NCBI GenBank assembly: GCA_035578175.1
Contig: JAQMRL010000008.1
Coordinates: forward strand, 12,669,541 to 12,733,540
Source of the DNA: Catonia carolina
Taxonomy: Eukaryota; Arthropoda; Insecta; Hemiptera; Achilidae
Direction of reading: 5' to 3'
Length of the DNA: 64,000 nt
The notes under the pieces are model-generated. The model did not search any database, was not told the origin of the DNA, and saw only the letters and a program-made list of their open reading frames with translations. This document shows positions 45,803 through 57,667 of this stretch, one piece after another. A program made the position numbers and the translations under genes. The stretch's first letter is position 1. Every line of letters begins with the position of its first letter.

Positions 45803-45812
45803 CCTCCCCCCC
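45803..45812 (-). promoter_or_regulatory. polypurine tract
   Basis: Minus strand GGGGGGGAGG abuts the LTR start TGTAAG, the position needed to prime plus-strand DNA synthesis. Confidence 0.85.
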
Positions 45813-46075
45813 TAAAGAAAATTTCCATCTCTGGGCAATACAAGTGTGTATACCTAAAACAAGAACATCTCCTTTCGTATGTTGAGATAAATAATCAAGT
45901 AAACTTTACATTTTACTAGTATGACTTTAACAAGATAATTATAATTTATTTAAAAGCAGTCATTTGCAATTAGTTACATTATTTGAAATAAGAACAATTA
46001 AGATTTTATCGCAAAGTTGATATCGTTATACTGGGTGACTTAGCCTGATTATTGATTTGTGACATTAATTTTATT

Positions 46076-47917
46076 TTAAAAAAGTACATATACATTTAAA
46101 AGTGTTATCACGCTTAACCATGAATACAGTATAATTTGATGAAAATATGTTTGGGTTATAATAGTACTCCAGTCATTAGGTAATTTAATGGGTTTGTTTA
46201 AGTTTGCGGGTAAAGGATCGATTTGATTTATAATTGGGAAGGATGTGTTCCAATGCTGGTTGAGGATGTAGGACAAATTGTTTGTCATAGGTGGCGAGTA
46301 ATCAACAAAATGTAAAAAAGGTAGTGTAGGAATATTGGTCCATGATAATGGGATGAAGTGTTTCAACTGGAAACTTGTAGGAGATCTATAGTCACAAGGA
46401 AAAACAGTGTGGATAAGGGTTTTGAGATTATGTTGTAGTGTACAGTTACAAGGCAGTTGTACATGAGTGACGCCAATGTTAACAGGAGTAAGAAGGATTG
46501 AGGAATTAGGACAATTAATAGTCGTATTAGGAAGAATATTGGTGATTAGAAATTCAGCTGGTGATTTCTCAAAGATGGACATCAACATTGATGGTGTACA
46601 ATGGAAAACACAAAACTTCTGCAATTCTTGAATTGAAGCTCCCTGGATGATTTGTCGTAGGCAAGATGATTTTAACATTGGATTTGACGTGTGGCGAGGC
46701 AGTAAGCATAATCCTTTGTCTGGTTGGCAAGTTGGAGAGGAATGTTCAATAATTTGCACTCTGGACGTTGAATTGATAATGTAGAAAGGTTCACTTGATA
46801 AAACGCATGATTCTTTGTACCATTGAAGAGGAACAGGTGAATACTTGTACAGTTCGTAGTTTGAAGTCAATGTTTTTAGCGGAATTTGTATTTTTATTAT
46901 AATTTGTTTCTTGTAAAAACTGCATGTTGTTAACTTTAGATGCTGATATTTTTTAAGTTGACGCAAAGGTATAGCTAACTCTTTGTTATGGTGTTGAATT
47001 TTGGTTTGCAATTTTTGAAGATCATTAAGTAGAACTTGTGAAGTTAAAATATCTGTTGGAACTTGATGAGAAAAACAGTCCTGTTTAATTTTGTTGTAGT
47101 GAGTATCATATGCGGAGACGAAGATGTGTAGATAAGCAAAGTAAAAATAATGAAGAATGGAAAACCAGTTTTTTGTTTCTTGCGTTTCTTGTTCCTGTAG
47201 GTGTAGTGCAATATCTTTAAAATCTTGTTCAGATTGATGAAATAATTGTTGAAGTTTTTGAATCGTTGAGTTGAATTTGTTGGTTGTAGATGCTAAATGG
47301 CGGTGGTCTATGTGAAGAAGTTCTTGTAAGTTGTTTAGATGTTGTGTTAGGAACTGCTCATTAAATTCGACTGCATGTAATTCATCAGTAGTCGCAACAG
47401 AACAGCACCAGCTAAGGAAACGTCCGATGAAATCCAGCGTACGTCGTGAGCGGGATGGTTCAAGTTGTTCATTTTCATCTTTATTAAACAAAACGTGAGT
47501 TGTCGCATTATATAATTTATGAAGAGCATTTGGGAGTTGACACTGATCTTCTTGTTTCATTTGACATGTCGGTTGTTCTTCTTGAAGATCCACAGTAGAC
47601 GATTGGTTGATTAGGGTAAATAAAAATTGGGTAAAGTTGCGAGGAATCATAAATTCTGGAGTCTCAGGAGTACAAGATGAGTTGCTTTGGTTGAAGGTGC
47701 ATGATGGGAAAGGGATGACATGTTCGTGAGTAAAGTAAGATGTTGGGTTTGTTAAAGGGACGGTGTAAATCAAAGGGATTGAGGATTCGTAAATGAATGT
47801 ATCCTGGATGGGAAAGAGGTAAATCCCATGAAAAATGTGAATAGGAGTTGTTTTTACGAATTGGTGAATGCCTAGGAGTATATTGAGAAGGATGAAATAA
47901 CGTAATTGAAGGGTCAT
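46076..47917 (-). CDS. env: envelope-like glycoprotein of the Gypsy element (613 aa)
   Basis: Type I membrane protein layout: hydrophobic N-terminal signal (about 1-22), a Cys-containing surface part with several N-x-S/T sites, and a furin-type RSRR at 156-159. A hydrophobic stretch (LDFIGRFLSW, 161-170) then sits where a fusion peptide is expected. A Leu-rich heptad region (about 185-255, with HLNNLQELL) and a long Cys-rich ectodomain follow. The C-terminal membrane segment ends within a few residues of the stop, so there is almost no cytoplasmic tail. This architecture resembles the F-like Env proteins of insect errantiviruses; overall sequence similarity was not tested. Located after pol as in errantiviruses, where env is expressed from a spliced RNA. 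The reading frame is complete. Confidence 0.8.
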   Translation of the reverse strand: MTLQLRYFILLNILLGIHQFVKTTPIHIFHGIYLFPIQDTFIYESSIPLIYTVPLTNPTSYFTHEHVIPFPSCTFNQSNSSCTPETPEFMIPRNFTQFLFTLINQSSTVDLQEEQPTCQMKQEDQCQLPNALHKLYNATTHVLFNKDENEQLEPSRSRRTLDFIGRFLSWCCSVATTDELHAVEFNEQFLTQHLNNLQELLHIDHRHLASTTNKFNSTIQKLQQLFHQSEQDFKDIALHLQEQETQETKNWFSILHYFYFAYLHIFVSAYDTHYNKIKQDCFSHQVPTDILTSQVLLNDLQKLQTKIQHHNKELAIPLRQLKKYQHLKLTTCSFYKKQIIIKIQIPLKTLTSNYELYKYSPVPLQWYKESCVLSSEPFYIINSTSRVQIIEHSSPTCQPDKGLCLLPRHTSNPMLKSSCLRQIIQGASIQELQKFCVFHCTPSMLMSIFEKSPAEFLITNILPNTTINCPNSSILLTPVNIGVTHVQLPCNCTLQHNLKTLIHTVFPCDYRSPTSFQLKHFIPLSWTNIPTLPFLHFVDYSPPMTNNLSYILNQHWNTSFPIINQIDPLPANLNKPIKLPNDWSTIITQTYFHQIILYSWLSVITLLNVYVLF

Positions 47918-50900
47918 GGTGAAGGAAGCTATGATAATAATTTGGATGTGAGCGTACTATTTTACAATATTTCAGATTTCAATGACAAAAGTCTAGTTAA
48001 GCATAAAGTGATTTTGAGTAAAACATTTTTTTAAATTTGTATTGATGTGAAATATAAATTGATATTTATAGAACTTTTTTTTATAAATTAGTTAAATAAA
48101 TTTAGGTATACCTATATATTTTTTTAACCTTGAAAATATTTGAACATTGATATTTTTTTAGAAAGACCAATTTTTTAATCAGTAAAACTTTAAATATATA
48201 ATTTTTTTAAGTAGATTACTTGATTATGAGAAATAAATGTAAAAGAGATGTTTTTGTAATTTGAATATAAAAAAAAGATTCGGAACGCGGCCTAATATAG
48301 AAATCAAATCTAAATTTTGTTTGTAAACCGAATTATTTTTTATTTGGTGTTTTTAATGTAAGAAGTAATTAAAATTAAATGCTTAAAATCTAAATTATAC
48401 TAATAGAATAAAATCACCAGCTACACATTTGTTAACACAGACTTTAGTAAAAGTTTAGCAGCGAAAATCGAGATAAATTGAATTTACGTTGTGTTTACTT
48501 TTTAACATAACATATTGTTAATGCACTTAAAATTTTCATGAAAACTATTAATCACTTTTGCGGAATGATGATTTCAAGTTTATGTAGTATGAATATGATT
48601 TCGAGAAATTTATAAAAAACCTGTTTGTCGAGAATCGTAGATTTTGGTAGGTCACAGTATATGATGAAGGAAGCTGTCTAAACGGTGTTACTAGGAGTCC
48701 GGGTTCGTCCGAATGTGTAGGTGGCTCTCGCCCAATAGATGGCTGCTACGATCTAATGTAAATGATCTGCGTTGACAGGAAACTCTGGCTACTCTAGGAT
48801 GCGGAATCTGTTATTAACAAAATATAAGCACTTAAGTTTACATACACAAAGAAAAGTTGCAGGTTATAGACATAGGAGAGTAAAAGTAAAAGTTAAATAA
48901 ACGAGGGTAAAAGTAATTGTAATTGATATATCATAAGGTGAAAAGAAATAAGTTAGGGGTCGAGAAAAAAATTAAGTTAATCGTGAGAAAAATTACTGAG
49001 TCATAGCGAAGTTATATTGTGAGTAAAATAAAAACCTAAAATTAAAATCATGAGTAAAGTTCTTGACATAAATGAAAACTGAAAATCATATATAGAATAA
49101 ACTAAGATGCTAACGGAATGCATCTAGTTAACAGTTCTTAATTGCACTTAAGAACAGGCCTGCAAGATAACTCCATGGTACCACCATGAATTAGACAATC
49201 AAGCAGTAAAATAAATAAAATCATGAAAATTCATCAGAGTAAGCTTAAATCTAAAATGTCAAAATATCATCCTTAACCTAAAATTGAAACTGCAGAGTAA
49301 AAATTAAATATTAAAAACTATGTGCTGAAAATTGCACATATAACAGCTTCTGGTTGGGTCCCAGAAACAGAAGGTACAGAATGCAGTCTATAGCATCGCC
49401 ATAGAGTAGATAACCCTGTACTTAGTAAGATAATAAAAAAAAATAATAATGTAAACGGCATATACTTAAATCTAAAATTGAGTTCTTCTGAAAAGTATTA
49501 ATTATCATTTCCTTAACCTAGTAAATATAATATTCTTGTAACTTATAGTCTAATCATCATTGAAGCATAAATACAAAATGCAGAATTTAATTAATAAAAC
49601 AGTAATAAAATCGGAATCATAGAAATGTTAATTATCTCACGACAAAATTTAATAAAGTATAAGTAAAACATCAAAGACAAAACTTGAATAGAATAATAAT
49701 CTAAGTGTAGAATTAAAGAGAAGTAAATAAACCCCTAAAATTGTTATAATGGAAAGAAAATAACAGAAAATAGGATAAATTATTATGAAAAAAATGAACA
49801 GTGCTGGATTCACTACATGTGCTCTTGGTGCTAAATCTAAGAAAAATGTGAGAACAAAAAAAAATAATAAAAATGAAGCTATTGAGGTTAGAAGAAGATT
49901 GGAATTTTTGGAAAAAAATTTAAAATGCAACATGACTCTTTGGGAACATTAGCTCTGGACAAGGGACAGAATAAAAGAGTAAAGAAACCAAAAATAAGAA
50001 ATGAAAACGGACAGAAGGTCGGGCAATTCGGAGATTCACAAAAAAAAGATAGCTTGGAAAAATGGCCAGCAGAACGTCCCCTGATTCATACCCTCACTAA
50101 CACACACGCAATCACACAATCAGATACAGCCAACATTCATTTGCATTCATCCATCACAGTCAATCCTGCTGAGGTACAAAATCCTACTCCCTGGCTTAAA
50201 TACCCCTCTTGATCGCAAAGCCATCGCGACAAGGTAGGTAAAGAACAAGACTTTGCACTCCAACAAGGTGGGATAATCAGCTGTCATCGGGAAAGCAAAA
50301 ATGGCAAGACAAGGGGTCCATATGGTGGCTAATCCATTGCGACACTAACCAAACAATTAAGGGTCCTAATGAGCTGCTACCCAGAAAGTTAAGTAATACA
50401 GAAGAAAACAACCATAAAAAAAAATTAGCATTGAAGATCAAGTGAAAATGTAAGTAAAAATAATCAACCGAAACTACTAGAAAAAATTCTGAAGACGGCA
50501 AAACCTAGAAATTAAACTGGAAAAAGCGTGTGGACAGACTTTAGAATAAAAATCAACATAAAACTACTTGGAGCACCCAGGGAAACATCCATAAATCCAA
50601 CAAAAGTCTGAATATTGATTCAAGAAGTAGAACTAAGGTTGTAAATTATGTGAAAAAAAAATTAAATAAATGAACACTACGTTACATAAATATAGTTATG
50701 GGTAAAACTGCAAATGATTTCAGCAATAATTGTAATTTAACTAATAGAAAATCATAATAAGTCATATGTAAATAAATGTCATAATAGGGAAAGTAGTGAA
50801 TAAACATAAAGATGACTAATAAATCGAATAAATAATTGAAGTAAAATGATGCATTGAAAAAGATATTAATAAATTAAATTAACTACAAACAAATTAAAAC

Positions 50901-51482
50901 TGAGTAGCCAAAATTGTCCAACGCAAAAATATCTTAATCCTAATGATGTGCTAAATTTGTAATAAAATAATAAATCCTAAGTAATTGTACCATTTTGACG
51001 TACAAGATATTTAAGTTAACCCAAAAATGTTATGTAACTAAAATCTAATGAAGCCACAAAATTACCTTAGTAAACAACTGTGAAACATTTTCTGTTAAGA
51101 ACTGGTTTGTTTAAAAATTTTAAGAGTAATTATTAATGACATCAAATAAAATAAAATATGTAGTTAATGATAGAAGAAAAATAATTTTTATGTAATAATA
51201 ATATTTTGGAAGAATCTCAAAAATTTAATGCAGATAATTAAAATTGAAAACTAGATTTATTATTTAATTAATTACTACAGTTCATAACAGCCTGTATATT
51301 TCACAACTATTTGAATAAGGTTCTAACTAAATTATGTACAAGGTTAATAAAAAATGTTTAACCACAATAAGTCGATGAAGTATTAACCTGAAAAGTAAAT
51401 GTGATATGATATGAAATGTGAAATTATTAAAATGATTAGTGTAGTCAAAGGTGTTGATACATGATACAAACAATGTATCCAG
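47918..51482. other. 3.5-kb non-coding gap between pol and env
   Basis: No convincing ORF on either strand (94-95 codons at best, low-complexity). AT-rich. Related errantiviruses have pol and env nearly adjacent, so this insert is unusual. It may hold splice signals or a former ORF. Confidence 0.6.
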
Positions 51483-54400
51483 TTAGTTATGAGACACTCC
51501 AGGTTGGTCATTTCGTTGGATGAATTTCTTTAGTCGACTAACGTGTATGATTTGTGGAGTTAGTTTTCCATAGCGTTCAATGATAACCTCATAGTTTAAG
51601 GAACTAATAACCTTTGAAATAGTGTAAGGGCCTCGAAAATTAGAAGATAACTTAGGTGATTTACCTGGTGCAGTTTGAGGGAAGAAAACTAGAACTTTAT
51701 CATCTACATTGAAAGTGACATGTTGATGAGATTTATCATGGTATTGTTTTTGATATGCTTGAGCTTTTGATAAAATTTCGGGTAAATTATTACGAACTTC
51801 CTGGAGAATTTTCAGTTGGTCAAGAAGGTCAACATCATTTTCCGTGTCAATGAGAGGTAGATCAAAGGGTGACAAGGGGTTATAACCATGTAGAAGGTAA
51901 AAAGGAGAGAATCCTAATGATTTTTGAACAGAAATATTATAAGAAAATACAACAGGTTGAATAAATTTGTGCCAATTAGATTGATTGTCATTTACGTAAA
52001 ATTTTAACATCTGAAGAATTGTCGAATTGAAACGTTCGGTGACTCCAGTTGTTTGTGGTCTGTAGGGTGAACTCGTGTGGTGATCAATTCCCATTTGAAG
52101 GCAAAGATGCTTAATCGTGGAATTTATGAAGTGAGTTCCTTGATCGGTTTGAATTGTTTTTGCACAACCATATTGTAAAAACAGCTTGTATAAGAAGTTA
52201 GCAACCGCATTTGCGTTATTAAGAACTGTAGGGGTCGCCATAGCAAAACGAGTTGTGGAATCAAGGGCAATAAGAATATATTGGAAATTACCAGATGTTT
52301 TTGGAAGTGGACCCAGAAAATCAAGGACTATTTTTGTAAACGGAGTGGAAGTAATCTTTATAGGGTGAAGGAGACCAAATTTCTTAGTTCTAGGAACCTT
52401 AATAATTTGACACTTATGGCAAGATTTAACATACGAAGTAACATCTTTTGACATAGTCGGCCAGAAATATTTAGTAGAAATTTTAGATAAGGTTTTCTGA
52501 ATCCCAAGATGGGCACCTGACATGTGTGAATCGTGGTATGTTTTGATGACATCTGGAATTAGTACAGAAGGTAAGACGAGACGCAAAGTAGTAGATCGAT
52601 CATGAAAAAGTTTGAAGTAAACGAGGTCATTATGAAGTGTGTATCTACGTGACATACGGGTAAATTGAGGAGAAGCTTCCGGTGAAGACACAAGAGCAAA
52701 ATAGATTTTACTAATGAGTTCATCTTGTTTTTGGAGGAGGTTTATGTCAAGTTTAGGAGTAATAGGGTCTTGATCTGTGCTAGAAGTTAGTTGGAAAACA
52801 CTGGAAGAAGTAGGGAATTGTTGCTCTGAAGGCAAAAGAAGTGTAGGATCAGTCGGGAAATTGTCGAATGAAGAATCGATAGAAGCATTCATAGAAGAGG
52901 TAGATTGAGTTGTATCTGGAGAGAGTCGGGAATTTACAAGGTCAATTGAATGTTCAACAGGAATATCTAATGGAGCCCGGGATAAAGCGTCGGGCACGTT
53001 CAGAAACTTGCCAGGGATATGTTTGATTTTGTACGAATATTCAGAAAGTTGAAGGAGAAGTTTACTTAGTCTGGAGCCTGGATCTTTTAGGTTTTTGACA
53101 TACTGGAGTGCGGAGTGATCAGTAATAATTGTAAATTCTCTACCATATAAGAAGTGACGGAAGTGATTTACAGAATACACAATTGCTAGAAATTCAATTT
53201 GAGAAACTGTCCAGTTAGCTTCATTCGAAGTAAGACGTCGAGATACAAAAGCGACAGGCTTCATTTCATTGTTTTCGTTTCTCTGACAGAGGCAACCGGC
53301 AATACCAATACGAGAAGCATCACAGAAGAGGAATGTCGGTCTATCTTCTTTGAAATATTCCAAAATTGGAGGGTTGACAATTAGATTTTTAAGAGTTTGA
53401 AAAGCTTGCTCATGATCGTTAGTCCATATAAATTTTTGATCTGCACGGGTAAGTTGTGTTAGTGGAAAAGCGATGTTCGTGAAGTTGCGAATAAATTTTC
53501 TATAGAAACCAACCATTCCTAGAAAGCTACGGACCTGTTTTACTTTAGTCGGGGTCGGAAATTTAGTAATAGCTTCTACATTCTGAGGAAGGGGTGAAAT
53601 ACCTTCATTGGAAATTTTATGCCCGAGAATTTTGACGGATTTATAGAAAAACTTACATTTTTCGGGTTTAAGTTTTAATGAAGCAGAACGTAGTCTAGAA
53701 AAAACTTCTTTGAGAACATCCAAACATTTGTTAAAAGAATCAGCATGAACATACAAATCGTCTATGTAAAAATTTAAATTCTTAAATAATAAATCTGATA
53801 GCAAAAACGTCATATTTCTGTTAAATGCGGAAGGGCTAACAGCGAGTCCCATCGGTAGACGTTTGAAACCATAAAGTCCGGAGGGTGTAATAAATGCAGT
53901 AATCGGAATGCTTTCATTAGCGATGCGCTGAGTAAAAAATGCCTGAGAAATATCCATTGTTGAGAAAAATTGAGAACCCCCGAAGGATTCTAAAATCGTG
54001 TTTGGGTTAGGAAGGGGAAACTTATCATGAATAATTTTTTTATTGATTTTCCGATAATCAACCACGAGGCGTGAAGAACCATCGGGTTTATGTACGAGGA
54101 AAGCAGGACTAGCATAGGGTGACTTGATATCCATAATTACATCAGAAGCCTTAAGTTTATCTATGATTTTGTTAAGTTCAGATAATTCGAACGAAGAAAA
54201 TTTGTAAGGACTGTTGAAAACAGCATCCTGATCTATCAGTTTAATATGAACGGGTGGTAATTTAGCCTCAGGCAAATCAAATTCGTCTTTAGAGAAAATA
54301 TCTTCAAATTTAGAAATTAAAGAAGTTACGGCAGTATATTGGCTTTGAGATAGCTCAGGGTTGATGTCAATTTGTTTGCCATGAACAAAAATTGGTTCGT

Positions 54401-56179
54401 GGGAGTTCGTGGAGGAAGTGGAGTCATTAACCTGTAATACAGGGGCATGGACAGTCGGATCAGAGTAATTGTCTAAGGATAGCAGCTGAGAAGTCGAGAA
54501 CGATGAACGAAGTTTTAAGTCTGAAGTATGGGTGGAGTTGACAAAGCAATCATAATGGGGTGAAAAGAACTGAACATCATCTGAAATATTATATAGGAAA
54601 TATTCATTGGGTTTTCCAGTAGGAATAATTGGAAGGTTATCAGAAGCGGAAGATACAATATGAGATAAATCAGATGCAAGCAGACGATGGACTGAATGGG
54701 GCTGGAGTAGAGTACTATACAAAAGAAAATTATGGTCAGGCCTAGCCAGGGTCGATAATTGATGTGAAGTTTGCAGATTATGTAACCACTTTTTGTTGAA
54801 ATTTATTTTAAAGCATTTACCGTTTTTAAAGAAAGACACTTGGTTCGCCGTGAAATCTAGGACGATACCGAATTTAACAAAGAATTCATTTCCCAGTAGA
54901 AGTTGACAACTAAGACCTTTGACAACATACAACTTGTGAGAAAATGGAATGTTTGAAATAGAAAAACATAAATTAACGGATCCTAAGACATCTAAGTTAG
55001 AACCGTTAGCAGCAGTGAGAACAATATGTGAACATGGAGTAATTGCAGATGAAGAAACTAAGTCAGCATTACAAATAGAAATATTGGAACCGGTGTCTAA
55101 AATAATTGGAACAGATTCATTATTGAGGGATCCAATGACAGTGAGTGCCAAAGTAGAAACTCGAGATGGATCATCTAAATTCATAACAGGCTGAGAGACA
55201 TTTGAAAGGTTAGGTTGTTGCGCCGTAGAAGTATTATGTACCTTTGTGTGACCTACATGGTCAGAAGTAAATTTTATGAGAGATTCCAAGTGATTTAAAC
55301 CACAAATATCACGAGCAACCACACTAAGGGGTAAATTGTGAACAAAGCACTTTAAAACATCGGAAATCTGAGATTTAGTGATGAACGAGAATTTAAATTG
55401 TTCTGAATTGATACCTACAAGCGTATGGTATTTGAAAATGTAGACAAAAGATCTAATGAAATTTCCAATGACTATCAGACTTGAATCGTACAAGGTAGTG
55501 GCTTTTCTGGTCATTATGAAAAATGTAGAAAAACATTTGAGATTACAAAGATTTAGAATGGCAGAACATAAGCGTTTTGTCAGAGAGAAATTCCTACCCT
55601 TGAAAGAGTCAGAAATAAAGATTTGTTTTGCCTTAACATCAATAATAAGCAGGGACCAATGTGTAGATTGAGAATTAGAAATTTGGTATAATGGAATAAA
55701 AATAAATTGAACTGTTTTGAAGTCCGAAACAAAATTGTCAGGAAGTACTGAAAAACTAGTTTCATCAGATAAATTAATTGGTTTATAAATAGCATAAGAA
55801 AAATTTACAACATGTAAAAATTGGTTTCCTATAGTCTGGAAAACTAGATTAACCTGTTCACCGGATAATTGAGAAGTGTCTGAAGGACACAAATAGTCAG
55901 GAAGACGTAAGTCTGAAATTTGAAGGGAGAAAATTTGCGAAATCAAAGATGAGTTACAGACTTCAGGAGAATGAAGGCATACATTAAAGGAATCGCAGAA
56001 TTGGGCATCAAGCGCAGGAGAGCTGGATTCTTTCATTGAAGTAGACGAGTCATTTGAAAAATTTAAATTGACGAGTTTGAAATGGTTTGAATGTTGACGA
56101 GGAGAAAAATTATTAATGTTGATTGAATTTACAGACGTTAATTGGGGTGAGACCTTACATTGGTCTCTAACGCTTACAT
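51483..56179 (-). CDS. pol: Pol polyprotein: Ulp1-like domain, protease, RT, RNase H, integrase
   Basis: The pol frame is open from about 56194, overlapping gag; translation is expected by -1 frameshift. The first Met is at 56036, and residue numbers count from it (1517 aa). About 50-200: Ulp1/C48-like fold motifs (IFIPLY...THWSLLIIDV...ISDS...TLYDSS). Then retropepsin (DTG 314-316, LLLG 379-382). RT about 600-820 with LPMGL and catalytic YIDD at 757-760. RNase H about 900-1015 with CDAS (Asp906) and TDHS (Asp973). Integrase zinc-binding H-H-C-C about 1168-1209, D,D,E at Asp1239, Asp1298, Glu1334, and a GPY-type module (FRGPYTISKV) near the C-terminus. All key RT and integrase residues are present. 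The Ulp1-like part is not a usual Gypsy Pol domain. Confidence 0.92.
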
Positions 56180-57628
56180 GTTTTTTGAAGGGTGATTATT
56201 GAATTTGCAGTGACTAGTGGAATGGCCTGATTTATTACAAATATGACAAAAATAATTTGGCTTATTATGTACTGAAGTATTTGGTTGATGAAATCTGACA
56301 GGAGCCATAACATGAGGTTTAGGCGGAACGCCAGTGGTTGGAGCAAAAGTTGTAAAGCCTGGAGGACAGAAGACGGGGTATTGTGGTTGGAAATTCTGGA
56401 AATATTGAGATGGGTCAGGAGATGGTTGCTGAAATTTTTGATTAGGCCTATTATTTTGGAAGGAATTCTTGAAACCTTGTTTACCATGAAAGGCTTGAGT
56501 AGATGATGCATAAGTATTGGGTGCAAATGGTCGAGGAGGAAGGTTATTTGAAGACTGGGGTTTGGCACTAATTGGAGGTGCCGAATTAGACTGGTTATTG
56601 GAAGAGACATGCGTTATAGAGCGTAGATAATTTTGTTGATTAGGTTGACTTTGACATGAAGAAAAACGTTTATCATTGGCTTGAAAATTAACAGCGTGTA
56701 CGGGTTGAGAAGAAGAGCATGATGGTGCTTCTATGGGAGTGGATAAACGAAATTCTAATAGATTTTTGGATTCCTGATATTTCTTTATATTTGCTAACAG
56801 TTTGTCTAAAGTTGAATTATCAGAAAGTGAGATTTTGTCCAAGATTGAAGGAAGTAATCCTCTTAAGATATATTTACAGATTCTATTTTCTGGCATGTTT
56901 GGATCTAATTTTGAACAAAGGTGCATGACATCTGCTATAAATGCTGAAGTGGATTCAGAAATATTTTGGCGTTTATTGAAAAGAGAGATTTCCAAGAGGT
57001 CTGTGTCATTGTCTAATCGGAAATGTTTAAGAAATTCATTTTTTATAAATGAGTATGTTAAGTGTTCTTCAGCGAAGCGAATTTTTAGGTCTTCAAAAAA
57101 ATCTAAAGCAGTATCACGTAAATATAGAGGAAGAAATTGACACTTGAATTTGTCATCCCAGAAGTTAACTGTAGCTGCGCGTTCATAGTCCTTAAAGAAA
57201 TTTTGCACATTTTCATTACATTTAGCGTGAAAAATTGATGGAGCAAAGAAAGGTAGTTTAGGTTTTTGTGTAATTGGGTGAGGAGTACCATCCATGTCTG
57301 AAGGAAGTGAAAGATCAGTCTGAGTAGAGATAGAATTCGATGGGTATAAGAACTTAAGTGATAAAGCAGTCTTAAGGTCGACTAAATCTGGATATGTTTG
57401 GAGTAATTCAGAAGGAATCGTAGCGTGTTCAATGAGATAATTAAGAGCTTGATCCCTAGCTTCCTGAATGCAGTCAGGAGATTTAAAATAATGTTTTCGG
57501 AGACGAAGGATGCCTCTAAGATAATCAAGATCAGCGTTAGGCGGGATAAAAATTTGATGTTCTCTAGCCAAAGTTTTAGCCTGGTCTAAATTAAGAGATT
57601 TTACAACAATGGATCTAAGATCGGTCAT
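56174..57628 (-). CDS. gag: Gag protein of the Gypsy element
   Basis: The frame allows a start at 57667, but MTDLRSIVVKSL at 57628 (residue 14 of the longer frame) is the more Gag-like start; both are possible. It is about 484 aa with a helical core. YIRD-like and retrotransposon-gag features are seen by eye: FWDDKFKCQFLPLYLRDTALDFFEDL and FLKHFRLDNDTDLLEISLFNKRQ. A Gln/Asn/Pro-rich linker follows, then one CCHC zinc knuckle at the C-terminus (CHICNKSGHSTSHC). It ends ...SKNM-stop directly after the slippery heptamer. Confidence 0.88.
   Translation of the reverse strand: MTDLRSIVVKSLNLDQAKTLAREHQIFIPPNADLDYLRGILRLRKHYFKSPDCIQEARDQALNYLIEHATIPSELLQTYPDLVDLKTALSLKFLYPSNSISTQTDLSLPSDMDGTPHPITQKPKLPFFAPSIFHAKCNENVQNFFKDYERAATVNFWDDKFKCQFLPLYLRDTALDFFEDLKIRFAEEHLTYSFIKNEFLKHFRLDNDTDLLEISLFNKRQNISESTSAFIADVMHLCSKLDPNMPENRICKYILRGLLPSILDKISLSDNSTLDKLLANIKKYQESKNLLEFRLSTPIEAPSCSSSQPVHAVNFQANDKRFSSCQSQPNQQNYLRSITHVSSNNQSNSAPPISAKPQSSNNLPPRPFAPNTYASSTQAFHGKQGFKNSFQNNRPNQKFQQPSPDPSQYFQNFQPQYPVFCPPGFTTFAPTTGVPPKPHVMAPVRFHQPNTSVHNKPNYFCHICNKSGHSTSHCKFNNHPSKNM
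56180..56186 (-). promoter_or_regulatory. -1 ribosomal frameshift site A_AAA_AAC
   Basis: In the gag frame the codons are TCA AAA AAC ATG TAA. AAAAAAC is a classic X XXY YYZ heptamer, and a -1 shift enters the open pol frame (CAT GTA AGC...) two codons before the gag stop. The overlap between gag and pol frames is only about 20 nt and contains this heptamer. Confidence 0.8.
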
Positions 57629-57667
57629 TAGAAATGAACCAACGTTAAACAGACATAAACTAAACAA

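Noticed and set aside
54949..55194. Plus-strand ORFs overlapping pol as antisense genes
   Set aside because: They are shadow frames of the intact minus-strand pol ORF.
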